From NCBI GenBank assembly GCA_029266335.1, contig JAQSXC010000007.1, forward strand, positions 1 to 53,499: DNA of 53,499 nucleotides, written 5' to 3'. Of this stretch, positions 26,870-34,062 are shown in pieces. The translations under genes and the position numbers were made by a program. This DNA is from Eubacterium sp. (GTDB taxonomy: Bacteria; Bacillota; Clostridia; Acetivibrionales; DSM-1351). The notes below the pieces were generated by a model. That model did no database searches. It was not told the DNA's origin and saw only the letters and a program-made list of their open reading frames with translations. Position 1 is the first letter of the stretch. The number at the start of each line of letters is the position of its first letter.

Positions 26870-27394
26870 CTACAGCTTTGTTATAAGTTCTGCCTTGCTA
26901 TATGTCTTAACATCCTTTGTCATGAGTGAGAGGAAATCATCACGAGAGAATTCTGATAGCCTGAATACTTCCTCTGGTCTCATACCTAACTGCTTACCTA
27001 TTTCATTTACTGATTTACCTTCAGTAAGTAAGCGTTGAACTATTGCTTTCATTGGGCCGAGTAGATGAGTACCACGTGCCCTGTTGTGTGTGACCGTACC
27101 ATAAATATCACCAGCTGAATCTGTATGCTTCACTATGACAACGGGTACTTTACCACTAAGCTTTGTTATCAGTGGTTCTTCTCCTGACACCATCCACCGA
27201 TGAAAGCCGTCGATGATGGTCATGTCCGGTCGTACCACTATAGGAAGCGTCCAACCGTTGGTGAGTATGGACTGTTTGAGCAGATTCAAGTTCTCGCGTG
27301 TGACCTTGTTTGGGTTATAGTCATTAGCTTTAAGCCTACTCCTGTCTATCCATTGAAGCGAACCAAGTGGTGCAAATATATCTACATCATGCAT
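26870..27394 (-). CDS. ParB/sulfiredoxin-fold protein, IbrB-like
   Basis: A 174-residue ParB-N domain protein: SRLKANDYNPNKVTRENL, the core TLPIVVRPDMTIIDGFHRW and a C-terminal helix-turn-helix-like GKSVNEIGKQLGMRPEEV. It resembles IbrB of E. coli prophages, which is always found with the PAPS-reductase-like IbrA; here the IbrA-like gene overlaps it upstream. AAAGGAGG precedes the ATG at 27394. Molecular activity in phages is unknown; ParB-N domains include CTPases and nucleases. It ends the four-gene cassette 26870-30498. Confidence 0.85.
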   Translation of the reverse strand: MHDVDIFAPLGSLQWIDRSRLKANDYNPNKVTRENLNLLKQSILTNGWTLPIVVRPDMTIIDGFHRWMVSGEEPLITKLSGKVPVVIVKHTDSAGDIYGTVTHNRARGTHLLGPMKAIVQRLLTEGKSVNEIGKQLGMRPEEVFRLSEFSRDDFLSLMTKDVKTYSKAELITKL

Positions 27395-28541
27395 TTGCTT
27401 CGCCTCCTTTCCGGAAGCGCTTGGCATATTCTGCATAAGAGCAGTATATATCCTGGTATATAGCGCGTAATGTTCTGAGCTTTGGATCACCGGCTATAAG
27501 TCCCTCATATATTTTGCGATAGTCACGTGGTCTTGCCATGCCATCCATCTCAATGAACAATTTACGGTAGCGTTTGGCCACAGCCACTTTATGCGGGGTA
27601 TTGAAATACTCTTCAGGACGCTCAAACAGCATTTCCATGAGTAATGCCCGGTAGTCCTTTATGTCATCACCTTCAAGCTCTTTCCTCTTTCGGGAAGTGC
27701 GCCTGAACATTTCACTGTCCCAATACAATACAGCCAGGTATGCATTCGGCTCTCTGCGTATGACCTTCTCCATGAGTGTCGGTTCATATTCACCCATATG
27801 GACCAAGCTCGGTACCGTATCCACTGAAAAGAACTGTGACACTCGGAGCATATTCCGATTTGTTCCTGATTGGTACATATGCAGGTAAATGACCGGAATG
27901 TCGACCTTTTCATTTTTCAGATACAGCCAAACGTCAGATGTCTTCCAGTCATATATGGGATAAATCATATTTTTGTTGGTGATACCGCCTGCGCCCATAT
28001 TAAGCGCTGACATATACTGTAAGCGCTGTACTGACTCGGAAGTCCTCACACCCGTTATCATGATTCCATCCATAGTGACTTTCGGTAGGAAAGTTTGATA
28101 ACTGTCTACGCGTGGTCGTAGCTTCGGATGATTTAGCAGGGCGAATGGAGGCGGCCGCCTTATCCATATATCCTGCTTTTGTCTGTCCCAGCATATGAAC
28201 GACTCATCGCTCGTAAGCTCATTCAGACAATTAAAATGTTTTACCTCAACACACCACCACTGGAATTTGGCGCCGGCGAGTAGGAATTTCTTTCTCCATA
28301 CTTTGACGGTTTCTTCAATACAATCGAAGATTGCTTCCTCGTCTATAAAGAGGACTGTCAGGAGAGAGGCATCTATCTCTCCTGAGTGGATCAGCTTCAG
28401 AGTAAGGTCAGCCAGACACAAACTGTCTTTACCTCCGGAGAATGACATATACACCGGTACACCATTTGAAAATACATTTTTTAGCCTTTTCCTTGCAACG
28501 GTTACTACATCCATGTCGGATTGCACACGCTTTATAGCCAT
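27387..28541 (-). CDS. PAPS-reductase-family ATP pyrophosphatase, IbrA-like
   Basis: A 384-residue PP-loop enzyme. The PP-loop SFSGGKDS lies at residues 33-40; TVLFIDEEAIFDCIEETV, GVRTSESVQRLQ and YPIYDWKTSDVWLYLK are further conserved parts of the IbrA/DUF3440 group. The residues after 280 are helical and charged. It lacks the C-terminal ECG-H motif of true PAPS reductases, so assimilatory sulfate reduction is unlikely. Relatives include DndC, which adds sulfur to DNA. It overlaps ParB-like genes on both sides. Substrate is unknown; nucleotide or DNA modification is a possibility. Confidence 0.88.
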   Translation of the reverse strand: MAIKRVQSDMDVVTVARKRLKNVFSNGVPVYMSFSGGKDSLCLADLTLKLIHSGEIDASLLTVLFIDEEAIFDCIEETVKVWRKKFLLAGAKFQWWCVEVKHFNCLNELTSDESFICWDRQKQDIWIRRPPPFALLNHPKLRPRVDSYQTFLPKVTMDGIMITGVRTSESVQRLQYMSALNMGAGGITNKNMIYPIYDWKTSDVWLYLKNEKVDIPVIYLHMYQSGTNRNMLRVSQFFSVDTVPSLVHMGEYEPTLMEKVIRREPNAYLAVLYWDSEMFRRTSRKRKELEGDDIKDYRALLMEMLFERPEEYFNTPHKVAVAKRYRKLFIEMDGMARPRDYRKIYEGLIAGDPKLRTLRAIYQDIYCSYAEYAKRFRKGGEANA

Positions 28542-29125
28542 ATCCGCTCACCACATTTCTGGCAGAGGATATACTTGCGCTTCTCTTCCGCAGGTTCGGA
28601 AGGAGGGACATATTGCTCGGCGGTTTGCGCAGCTGCTTCCTCCTGAGCTTCGTATTTATCCCTGGTTTCCTTGATGTCGTTCTTGCGGCTCTCGTCAATA
28701 GTGCCGTATTCCTGCAGTGCTATTCCTGCCTCGTCTGCTTCCATGACGATGGATTTCAATAAATCCTCTTCAAAGCCTGGAATATCAAGGTCGTCTTTTA
28801 GCTCCAGGATAAAAGCATCGAACGTAGCCAGGTCATCGACACCCAAGTCGAATACTCTGTTGTCTGCCAACATCAACTTTTTCTTTCCCGATTCTGTCAG
28901 GCCAGATACAATATAGCAATCCGCTTCTGTTCTCCCCAGAGAACTGAGGGCTTCATACAAACCATTGCCGGCCAGTATCACATTGTCCTCGTCGATGACG
29001 ATGGGGCGGATCTGGTCGAACATTTCTATTGATCGTCTGAACTCATGGAGCTGTTTGTCAGTATGCAAACGCACATTACGCTCCGGCTTTTTGAGATCAG
29101 CCAGCTTTTTCTTGATTATCTTCAT
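28532..29125 (-). CDS. ParB-N domain protein with C-terminal Cys pair
   Basis: A 197-residue protein: residues 1-75 are a ParB-N domain (LKKPERNVRLHTDKQL, IRPIVIDEDNVILAGNGLY), residues 76-130 an alpha-helical part of the kind seen with phage ParB-methylases, then a Glu/Ala-rich linker (EEAAAQTAEQ) and ILCQKCGERIW at the end, a half zinc ribbon. It overlaps the symporter upstream as ATGA and the PAPS-like gene downstream by 10 bases. Probably the DNA- or partner-binding subunit of the cassette. Confidence 0.85.
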   Translation of the reverse strand: MKIIKKKLADLKKPERNVRLHTDKQLHEFRRSIEMFDQIRPIVIDEDNVILAGNGLYEALSSLGRTEADCYIVSGLTESGKKKLMLADNRVFDLGVDDLATFDAFILELKDDLDIPGFEEDLLKSIVMEADEAGIALQEYGTIDESRKNDIKETRDKYEAQEEAAAQTAEQYVPPSEPAEEKRKYILCQKCGERIWL

Positions 29126-30498
29126 GCCCTCACCGCCTTTCGGGATGCGAGGACAGCCACTATGCCGCTCATGAGCACAGTGGTTAAACTTCCGATTGTC
29201 TTATACAGAGCAATATTGAATATATTGCCGTAAGCGAATATCGGCAAGCCTAAGCATAATGAAATCAAGACACCAATAAAAACGCCCCGAGCAGATAACT
29301 TCTTGCCGAGTAATGTCATTACTGTTGGCAAGAGAGTCGATGCCCTGAGCGTACCATAAAACAAAAACAACCATGTTACTGTCAGGCCTGGTATATTGGA
29401 AATCGCTATTGCTACTACCAGCAGCATTAACATAGTAAGCTTTGACTTTTTTATGCTGCTACCAGTCTTGAGGTCCGACGTCATGGATGCAGCTGCACAT
29501 AGATTACTTGATACTGTGGATAGCAATCCAGATAGTATCATAAACAGGAATGGTATAAGAACCCACGCTGGGAAGATGGAAGATATAAACTCGAAATTTA
29601 CCATTCCCACATCAGAGGCTTTGAAGCCTGAGCCTGCTGCTATGAATCCCATCGCTCCCATTGCTATGGGTACGAGGGCAAATATTAACGCTCCAACAAA
29701 AAACGCCTTACCTATATGCTCCTTCCTGATTGAAAACACTCGTTGCCAAAAACATTGGTCTCCAAATGGTCCAGATGTCAGTCCTATCGCTGTAGGTAAT
29801 CCGAAACCGAGGAATACCGCCAGCCCTGTTTGTGATGTCAACGAGGTCATGTTACCATTGATGGAGCCGAGTCCTTGAATTAGCGCAGACGCTCCACCAT
29901 TCATTTTAAGCGCCCAAGGCACAAGTAATATACAACCACCTAAAATGATTATCATTTGCAAGGTGTCAGTTGCAACTGCCGCCTTAATGCCTGAAAACTG
30001 AGAGTATGAATAAGCAATCACAGCGAGCAGCATTGTCATAACCCAGAAGGGAAGTCCTGTTATTAGCGAAAGTATTTTACTCCCGGCCAGTAGTTGCACC
30101 GCTGTAGATAGAATAGCTAATGTCCCAAGCTGGAATGAATAAATGCCCTTCACTTTATTGCTTTGATATTTTTCTCCCATATATCCGGATAGAGTAATAC
30201 CCTGTGGAAATTCATTCCGGATCCGTTTTGCAAATGGGATAAATAACATAAGGCAAAGTACATTCGGTACCAGGAACCAGAACATTCCCGGTATACCATT
30301 TTGATATGCCTGCTGTCCTGAAACAAACAGTGCAGGTGCCCATACCCATGTTGCAGCAATACTCATGGCCGAAATCCCAAATGGAATTTTCCTGTCGGCT
30401 ACATGGAACCTCTCAGCATTGGCCGTCCATTTAGTGAATATCACGGTCGTTGCTATCATAATAAAAGCATAAATAAATAATACAAGAAAACCGTTCAT
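29122..30498 (-). CDS. Sodium:solute symporter family (SSS) permease
   Basis: A 458-residue integral membrane protein with about 12-13 transmembrane helices. SSS-family marks are FHVADRKIPFGISAMSIAA near the N-terminus, YSQFSGIKAAVATDTLQMII in the middle and GLTSGPFGDQCFWQRVFSI. The protein is slightly shorter than typical members (about 480-550). Import of urea, proline, pantothenate or a similar small solute is known for the family; this substrate cannot be read from sequence. TAAGGAGG precedes the ATG. It is the first gene of a four-gene coupled operon with two ParB-like proteins and a PAPS-reductase-like enzyme, very unusual for a phage. Confidence 0.9.
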   Translation of the reverse strand: MNGFLVLFIYAFIMIATTVIFTKWTANAERFHVADRKIPFGISAMSIAATWVWAPALFVSGQQAYQNGIPGMFWFLVPNVLCLMLFIPFAKRIRNEFPQGITLSGYMGEKYQSNKVKGIYSFQLGTLAILSTAVQLLAGSKILSLITGLPFWVMTMLLAVIAYSYSQFSGIKAAVATDTLQMIIILGGCILLVPWALKMNGGASALIQGLGSINGNMTSLTSQTGLAVFLGFGLPTAIGLTSGPFGDQCFWQRVFSIRKEHIGKAFFVGALIFALVPIAMGAMGFIAAGSGFKASDVGMVNFEFISSIFPAWVLIPFLFMILSGLLSTVSSNLCAAASMTSDLKTGSSIKKSKLTMLMLLVVAIAISNIPGLTVTWLFLFYGTLRASTLLPTVMTLLGKKLSARGVFIGVLISLCLGLPIFAYGNIFNIALYKTIGSLTTVLMSGIVAVLASRKAVRA

Positions 30499-30512
30499 GT
30501 AAAAAATCCTCC

Positions 30513-30596
30513 TTATTTTTTGTTTCCCGCTGCCGGCTGCTGGCGAACAGACACGACCCGGTACTGACTTTGCGTAAAGGAGAAACGCAGAGCCAA
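30513..30596 (-). CDS. Possible leader peptide upstream of the symporter
   Basis: Just before the symporter ribosome site there is a short open frame ending in TAA at 30513, 2 bases before GGAGG... of the next gene. Starting at TTG (30596) gives 27 residues (ALRFSFTQSQYRVVSVRQ..., basic); at CTG (30590) 25 residues. Its upstream AAGGAGGATTTT closely copies the symporter's own AAGGAGGATTTTTT, and the CTG start has the same 9-base gap. Non-ATG starts make this uncertain. It could couple translation to the symporter or be a duplicated site. Confidence 0.3.
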   Translation of the reverse strand: MALRFSFTQSQYRVVSVRQQPAAGNKK

Positions 30597-30618
30597 AATC
30601 CTCCTTTCAAATAAAATA

Positions 30619-30640
30619 GCGACTCCTTTTTAGAAGTCGC
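30619..30640 (-). terminator. Hairpin in the symporter leader (attenuator-like)
   Basis: On the minus strand GCGACTTCT and AGGAGTCGC form a 9-bp stem (one G-U) with an AAAA loop, followed by TATTTTATTT. It has the form of an intrinsic terminator. It lies between the iterons at 30685-30732 and the symporter, so it may attenuate the cassette or end transcription of the upstream moron genes. Confidence 0.6.
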
Positions 30641-30684
30641 TTGCTTATGTGGGATTTTACAGTTTAATGCTATCAAATATCACT

Positions 30685-30732
30685 CGGGACATCAATACGG
30701 GGATTCGGGACATTAGGGGTTATTCGGGACAA
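30685..30732. repeat. Three iterons CGGGACA(T/A) upstream of the symporter cassette
   Basis: CGGGACAT at 30685-30692 and 30706-30713 and CGGGACAA at 30725-30732, all in the same orientation; the latter two are preceded by TT. Starts are 21 and 19 bases apart, so the copies face the same side of the helix, the pattern of a cooperative DNA-binding protein. On the minus strand (TGTCCCGA) they precede the four-gene cassette by about 190 bp. A -35/-10 pair TTGATG-17-TAGCAT partly overlaps the first copy. Confidence 0.65.
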
Positions 30733-30754
30733 CTTTTATAATCTTAATTACTAA

Positions 30755-30901
30755 TTATTTTACTGGCTCAACACATGCAGGCTCAAGATAATGTGCAAAT
30801 CCATTCTCGTAGCATTCATCGAAATAATTACACTGTGGACAATTCTCAAATTGTACCTTGATAATATTGCCTTTATGCATGACTTCTATATTTTGTTCCA
30901 C
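30755..30901 (-). CDS. Small Cys-rich protein
   Basis: A 48-residue protein starting at GTG (30901) with GGAGG six bases upstream. It reads VEQNIEVMHKGNIIKVQF, then CPQCNYFDECYENGFAHY and a short tail with one more Cys. The four cysteines suggest zinc or disulfide binding. The ECYENGF-A-Y-LEP part is matched by ECYNGFSAYEP in the 54-residue protein at 32947-33111, so they are related. Function unknown; part of the belt of small accessory genes. Confidence 0.7.
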   Translation of the reverse strand: MEQNIEVMHKGNIIKVQFENCPQCNYFDECYENGFAHYLEPACVEPVK

Positions 30902-30920
30902 ATTATACCTCCTTCAACAC

Positions 30921-31190
30921 TTATTCATTATGCGATACGATTTCTTGAAATTCATCATATTCATAACCGCTACATTCTTCTTTACAATCGGCTTCATTAT
31001 TGACACATCGGTATCTGTATCCTTCATCTTCTGTTTTAACGCTAATAAACCAATTACAACTAAGACATAGATTACGCTTTCCTCCTATTGTGAATCTTGC
31101 TCCGCAATAATCACACTGGCATTTAACTGGTTCACCTACTACAAGTGTTTCTCTCATTGCACCTACACATCTTTCACAGGCCAAAACCAT
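30921..31190 (-). CDS. Zinc-ribbon protein of unknown function
   Basis: An 89-residue protein with many cysteines: CERC near the start, CQCDYCGARF, LCLSCNW, then CVNNEADCKEECSGYEY. The first part looks like a double zinc ribbon, and the C-terminal part resembles the small Cys proteins on either side. The start is uncertain: ATG at 31190 lies 2 bases after GGGGG, whereas TTG at 31184 has an 8-base gap. A 29-bp element shared with 32928-32956 lies just upstream. Confidence 0.65.
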   Translation of the reverse strand: MVLACERCVGAMRETLVVGEPVKCQCDYCGARFTIGGKRNLCLSCNWFISVKTEDEGYRYRCVNNEADCKEECSGYEYDEFQEIVSHNE

Positions 31191-31214
31191 TACCCCCAAA
31201 ATTACACTATATTC

Positions 31215-31243
31215 ATGATCCGACGTACTTTTCTTATTTTGCG
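31215..31243. repeat. 29-bp element, copy A (upstream of zinc-ribbon gene)
   Basis: ATGATCCGACG, four variable bases, TTTCTTAT, three variable bases, GCG. The same arrangement occurs at 32928-32956 with 23 of 29 positions identical. Both copies lie 25-40 bases upstream of a minus-strand accessory gene. Here the inverted mate that forms a hairpin in copy B is absent. Possibly a promoter or operator shared by the two moron units. Confidence 0.5.
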
Positions 31244-31336
31244 CCCAAAAATGGACATAAAAAACGCACATCGTTTAAATGAATGTGCGGTAATAGAATG
31301 ATTCTTGATATATAAAGATTGCGAACTAAATCAATT

Positions 31337-32131
31337 TCATATTATGTTCATTTTTATTGTTGGCATTTCTTTTTCAATCTTTTTATTGAAGAATTCATTT
31401 TTGTTCTTTAGAACTATAGGAATACAAATAATTACACATATAGTGGTTGCTAAAGCATAAAACAAAACGCCTTCTCTACTTTGAAGAAGTGTAACAGAAC
31501 CGACATTAACGCCAAAGTGGAACAATATCATGCATAATAAATTCCCACTGGTTTTCATATATACCCATGCCATAAAAATCGAAAAACATATTATCAACAT
31601 TACAAACAGAAAAAAGCCCGATAATCCATAAGTAAATTTGCAGTGCCATATACCCCATAATGAACCAACGACTATTGTACTGTAAAACATATTATGCTTT
31701 TTTGCAAACATAGGTAATAGATAACCTCTCCAGCCGATTTCCTCTGTAATACATCCGAGCATTGCAGTAATAATTGTGATAACATATCCTAACGAAGTAT
31801 CTTTCCAAATCACAAATTGATTTCCCATCGAAGATATTATCAGTGATGAAATTAAGATTACAGCCACAGGCAAGAATAAGGATACTAACATCCATAACAG
31901 AATTTTTTTTGTTTTAACAGAATTCCAATTCATTTTCACCCAAGCAGACCAATTATTTAACATCCCGCAAATGAGAACAAGTCCGATTGTAGGTGCATAT
32001 TGTGGTGAAATAAATGCATTGTTTGTAAACATATATGCCGCTCCCAAAATAATTGTTATTAAAAAGGTAATCACAAAATAAATAGCTATTATGTATCTTT
32101 TAAGAAAAGAGTTCTCGGTTTTTGTCTTCAT
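31337..32131 (-). CDS. CPBP-family intramembrane metalloprotease
   Basis: A 264-residue membrane protein with about 7-8 helices. The CPBP/Abi (CAAX protease-like) motifs are complete: TEEIGWRGYLL with E130, E131 and R135; H163 in GIWHCKF; and HFGVN with H205 and N209. Family members process prenylated or membrane peptides and include bacteriocin-immunity and Abi proteins. The gene is AT-rich, has its own promoter (32178-32205) and stands alone, typical of a lysogenic-conversion or immunity moron. GGGGG precedes the ATG. Confidence 0.88.
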   Translation of the reverse strand: MKTKTENSFLKRYIIAIYFVITFLITIILGAAYMFTNNAFISPQYAPTIGLVLICGMLNNWSAWVKMNWNSVKTKKILLWMLVSLFLPVAVILISSLIISSMGNQFVIWKDTSLGYVITIITAMLGCITEEIGWRGYLLPMFAKKHNMFYSTIVVGSLWGIWHCKFTYGLSGFFLFVMLIICFSIFMAWVYMKTSGNLLCMILFHFGVNVGSVTLLQSREGVLFYALATTICVIICIPIVLKNKNEFFNKKIEKEMPTIKMNII

Positions 32132-32177
32132 AATCTTGCCCCCTGATTAAAACAATTTTTTGTTGCAAACAATACTG

Positions 32178-32205
32178 ATTATAAAAGGTAACTCATTACA
32201 AACAA
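32178..32205 (-). promoter_or_regulatory. Promoter of the CPBP gene, flanked by direct repeats
   Basis: On the minus strand TTGTTT (32205-32200), a 16-base gap, TATAAT (32183-32178). The sequence CAAACAATACT (plus strand) occurs at 32166-32176 and again at 32199-32209, 33 bp apart; one copy covers the -35 and the other lies downstream of the -10, suggesting a repressor-binding arrangement. Confidence 0.6.
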
Positions 32206-32305
32206 TACTACACTTGGAAAATTTCTATGTCAAGTTTCACTCCTTACCGCACTATTCAGTTGTCAAAGATCATGTATTTCCGTTACTATCTATTCATATC
32301 TCGAA

Positions 32306-32893
32306 CTACTTGTTTACCTGAAATATCCACAAATAGCTGTGATTCTTTCTGGCATGCTTTTGCTCATATACCGGTTTTGGTCTTTTTGTATTTATCAGAA
32401 TGAACAAATCTTCTGCATACATTCCAAGTTCTTTCTCAGCAATATTTTTTATTTCTTCGTGTGTCCAATACTGCTTACCACCGTAAATTTCATCTTGGCA
32501 CTTACATAAAATATAGCCTTTACTCCTGATTGCTCTTTTTAATTCGCATAGTCCATCCCTGTACATTTGGACAATATCATTATGAGTTGTAAACCTGGTA
32601 GTATTGTAGCAGTGTTGCATACCTTTCAGCTCAAGCCTTGCATATGGAGGGTCAATCGCTCCGTGGTCAAAAGAATTATCCTTGTGCGGCAGCTGTCTAA
32701 AATCTATGCCCATTTTTATGTCGGTACCAACAATTTCATATTTGCTTTTATCAATGTCTTTCCAAAAAACTCCCCTGCCATATGTAACATCTGCTATTCT
32801 GCTACCCTTTTCAAAATATAGGTTAACAGCATTTTTTATTAACCCTGAATTGCATCCGTGATGCACTGTATAAATAATCTTTTCTTCTTCCAA
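32306..32893 (-). CDS. SAM-dependent DNA methyltransferase (DPPY type)
   Basis: A 195-residue small methylase. DPPY lies at residues 81-84 and the SAM-binding IADVTYGRGVFW at about 33-44; IVGTDIKMG follows, then DGLCELKRAIRSKGYILCKC. Such proteins methylate adenine N6 or cytosine N4. The start is TTG at 32893, with AGGAGG 7 bases upstream (32901-32907); the ATG at 32941 lacks a site and overlaps the 29-bp repeat. No restriction enzyme is beside it, so it may protect phage DNA or alter regulation. Confidence 0.85.
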   Translation of the reverse strand: MEEEKIIYTVHHGCNSGLIKNAVNLYFEKGSRIADVTYGRGVFWKDIDKSKYEIVGTDIKMGIDFRQLPHKDNSFDHGAIDPPYARLELKGMQHCYNTTRFTTHNDIVQMYRDGLCELKRAIRSKGYILCKCQDEIYGGKQYWTHEEIKNIAEKELGMYAEDLFILINTKRPKPVYEQKHARKNHSYLWIFQVNK

Positions 32894-32927
32894 ACTTTTC
32901 ACCTCCTGGTTGGTGCGCAATAGACTT

Positions 32928-32956
32928 ATGATCCGACGCATCTTTCTTATAAAGCG
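32928..32956. repeat. 29-bp element, copy B, containing an inverted repeat
   Basis: Shares 23 of 29 positions with 31215-31243. In this copy CCGACGC and GCGTCGG form a 7-bp perfect inverted repeat (32934-32961 including the right arm). It overlaps the stop of the small Cys gene and precedes the methylase ribosome site by about 20 bases. Confidence 0.5.
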
Positions 32957-33111
32957 TCGGTTTCCTGTTTTATCATTTCTACATTGGGTTCATAAGCACT
33001 AAACCCGTTATAACATTCATTTGCCTGTTTGCACCCGTAAAAGCTGTCATCTTTGTGCCTACAAGTATTACAGCAATGATATAATTTTTCTTGAGCCATT
33101 TTTTCAGTCAT
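32947..33111 (-). CDS. Small Cys-rich protein
   Basis: A 54-residue protein: YHCCNTCRHKDDSFYGC, then ANECYNGFSAYEP. Five cysteines suggest a zinc site. It resembles the 48-residue protein at 30755-30901 in the ECYxNGF-x-A-Y-EP part. AGGAAGG lies immediately before the ATG at 33111; a second ATG four codons on is also possible. No function known. Sits between the DUF551 gene and the methylase. Confidence 0.6.
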   Translation of the reverse strand: MTEKMAQEKLYHCCNTCRHKDDSFYGCKQANECYNGFSAYEPNVEMIKQETDAL

Positions 33112-33154
33112 CCTTCCTGCGGGGGATTTAACGCCCTCGCTCGGTTTTTATTCA

Positions 33155-33589
33155 TTATGCGAAACATTTTTCCTGTTTATCTTTTATATTCTTTCGGAAC
33201 TGTTCCATCTGTTCTGGTGTATACGCTTTTTTCTTTTCGTCTTGTCCGTCATCTATGAATACCAGTGGTAGTGGCTGCCACGCAATAACCTCGTAACGGT
33301 AATTACATGCATCATGCCACGTTGGGATTCCGTTGCCGTCCCATGCAAAGTATAGTATACAGGGCATTTTTGCCCCCTTAACAGTAACTAGATATGGCTT
33401 ACTTTGTATTGTCGGATTTGGCTCCGGCAACCGCTCATTACATGGAATCCAATCGAATGTAGTATACTGATTTTCTTCATTATCTTTTTGAGCATAACCA
33501 CAAGTTTTATCCCTGTAGCCTGTAGAAAAGCACTCTCCAGCAATTTTATAGCAACAATTATTTTCCGATAAACATTTCTTATTTTTCAT
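33155..33589 (-). CDS. DUF551-containing phage protein
   Basis: A 144-residue protein. The DUF551 signature is clear in residues 45-115: FDWIPCNERLPEP, YLVTVKGAKMPCILYF, and YEVIAWQPLP. The N-terminal part has six cysteines (CLSENNCC, CFSTGYRDKTC). DUF551 proteins are common in temperate phages of Gram-positive and Gram-negative hosts; function unknown. GAGG precedes the ATG by 9 bases. Confidence 0.8.
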   Translation of the reverse strand: MKNKKCLSENNCCYKIAGECFSTGYRDKTCGYAQKDNEENQYTTFDWIPCNERLPEPNPTIQSKPYLVTVKGAKMPCILYFAWDGNGIPTWHDACNYRYEVIAWQPLPLVFIDDGQDEKKKAYTPEQMEQFRKNIKDKQEKCFA

Positions 33590-33625
33590 TGATTTACACC
33601 TCGCTTCCTTCGCATTAGACTTATT

Positions 33626-34036
33626 TTATTTTTCAAACTGCTTACCTGCCCTCAAAAACCTGTAACAAACCTTTTTTATACTTTCTGCGGTGTTGTTACC
33701 ACCCATTTCTTCAGCCACCTGGCTCCATGGTTTGAGGTCTACAAACCTCAGATACATAATAAGCCTTATTTGATAGTCGTGAATACTATCTATATATTGC
33801 TGTATTTTCATTTGTTCTTCAAAGAGGCGCTTCTGTTCCTCAACAATCTGCTGCTGCATGTCCACAATGAGCGGGATAATCTCTCCAATAGGGTTCTTTG
33901 TCCCAGTCTTACGCGGCATATCTGTCAATATCTGCACTCCAGACTGTAGCCTTTCCTCCAGGTCAACCAAACGCTGAGTGTCCCGGTCAATCAGCTTTTG
34001 TATGTAGTACAGTTTAGATAATTCTTTTAAGTCCAC
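33626..34036 (-). CDS. Sigma-70 region 4-like late transcription regulator (DUF1492/ArpU-like)
   Basis: A 136-residue helical protein. The C-terminal 50 residues form a sigma region 4-like helix-turn-helix: DYQIRLIMYLRFVDLKPWSQ, then VAEEMGGNNTAESIKKVCYR. The N-terminal two thirds are coiled coil (DRDTQRLVDLEERL and EQKRLFEEQMK). ArpU/RinA/DUF1492 proteins activate phage late genes. The late leader here (26640-26869) has a -10 but no -35, consistent with need for such a factor. Starts at one of two adjacent GTGs; the second has a 7-base gap after GGGGG. Confidence 0.75.
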   Translation of the reverse strand: MDLKELSKLYYIQKLIDRDTQRLVDLEERLQSGVQILTDMPRKTGTKNPIGEIIPLIVDMQQQIVEEQKRLFEEQMKIQQYIDSIHDYQIRLIMYLRFVDLKPWSQVAEEMGGNNTAESIKKVCYRFLRAGKQFEK

Positions 34037-34062
34037 CACAACGCCCCCTTTTAAGTATTACT

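Noticed and set aside
27387..28541. True PAPS reductase for sulfate assimilation
   Set aside because: PP-loop is present but the C-terminal ECG-H motif is not, and its neighbours are ParB-like proteins rather than sulfur genes.
30520..30600. ZTP-riboswitch-like GGGTCGTG sequence in the symporter leader
   Set aside because: Only a short match; the conserved downstream CCGCCTGGG part and pseudoknot are not present.
30431..30676. 81-codon minus frame overlapping the symporter start
   Set aside because: No ribosome site and unlike any protein; the short frame ending before the symporter site is the better candidate.
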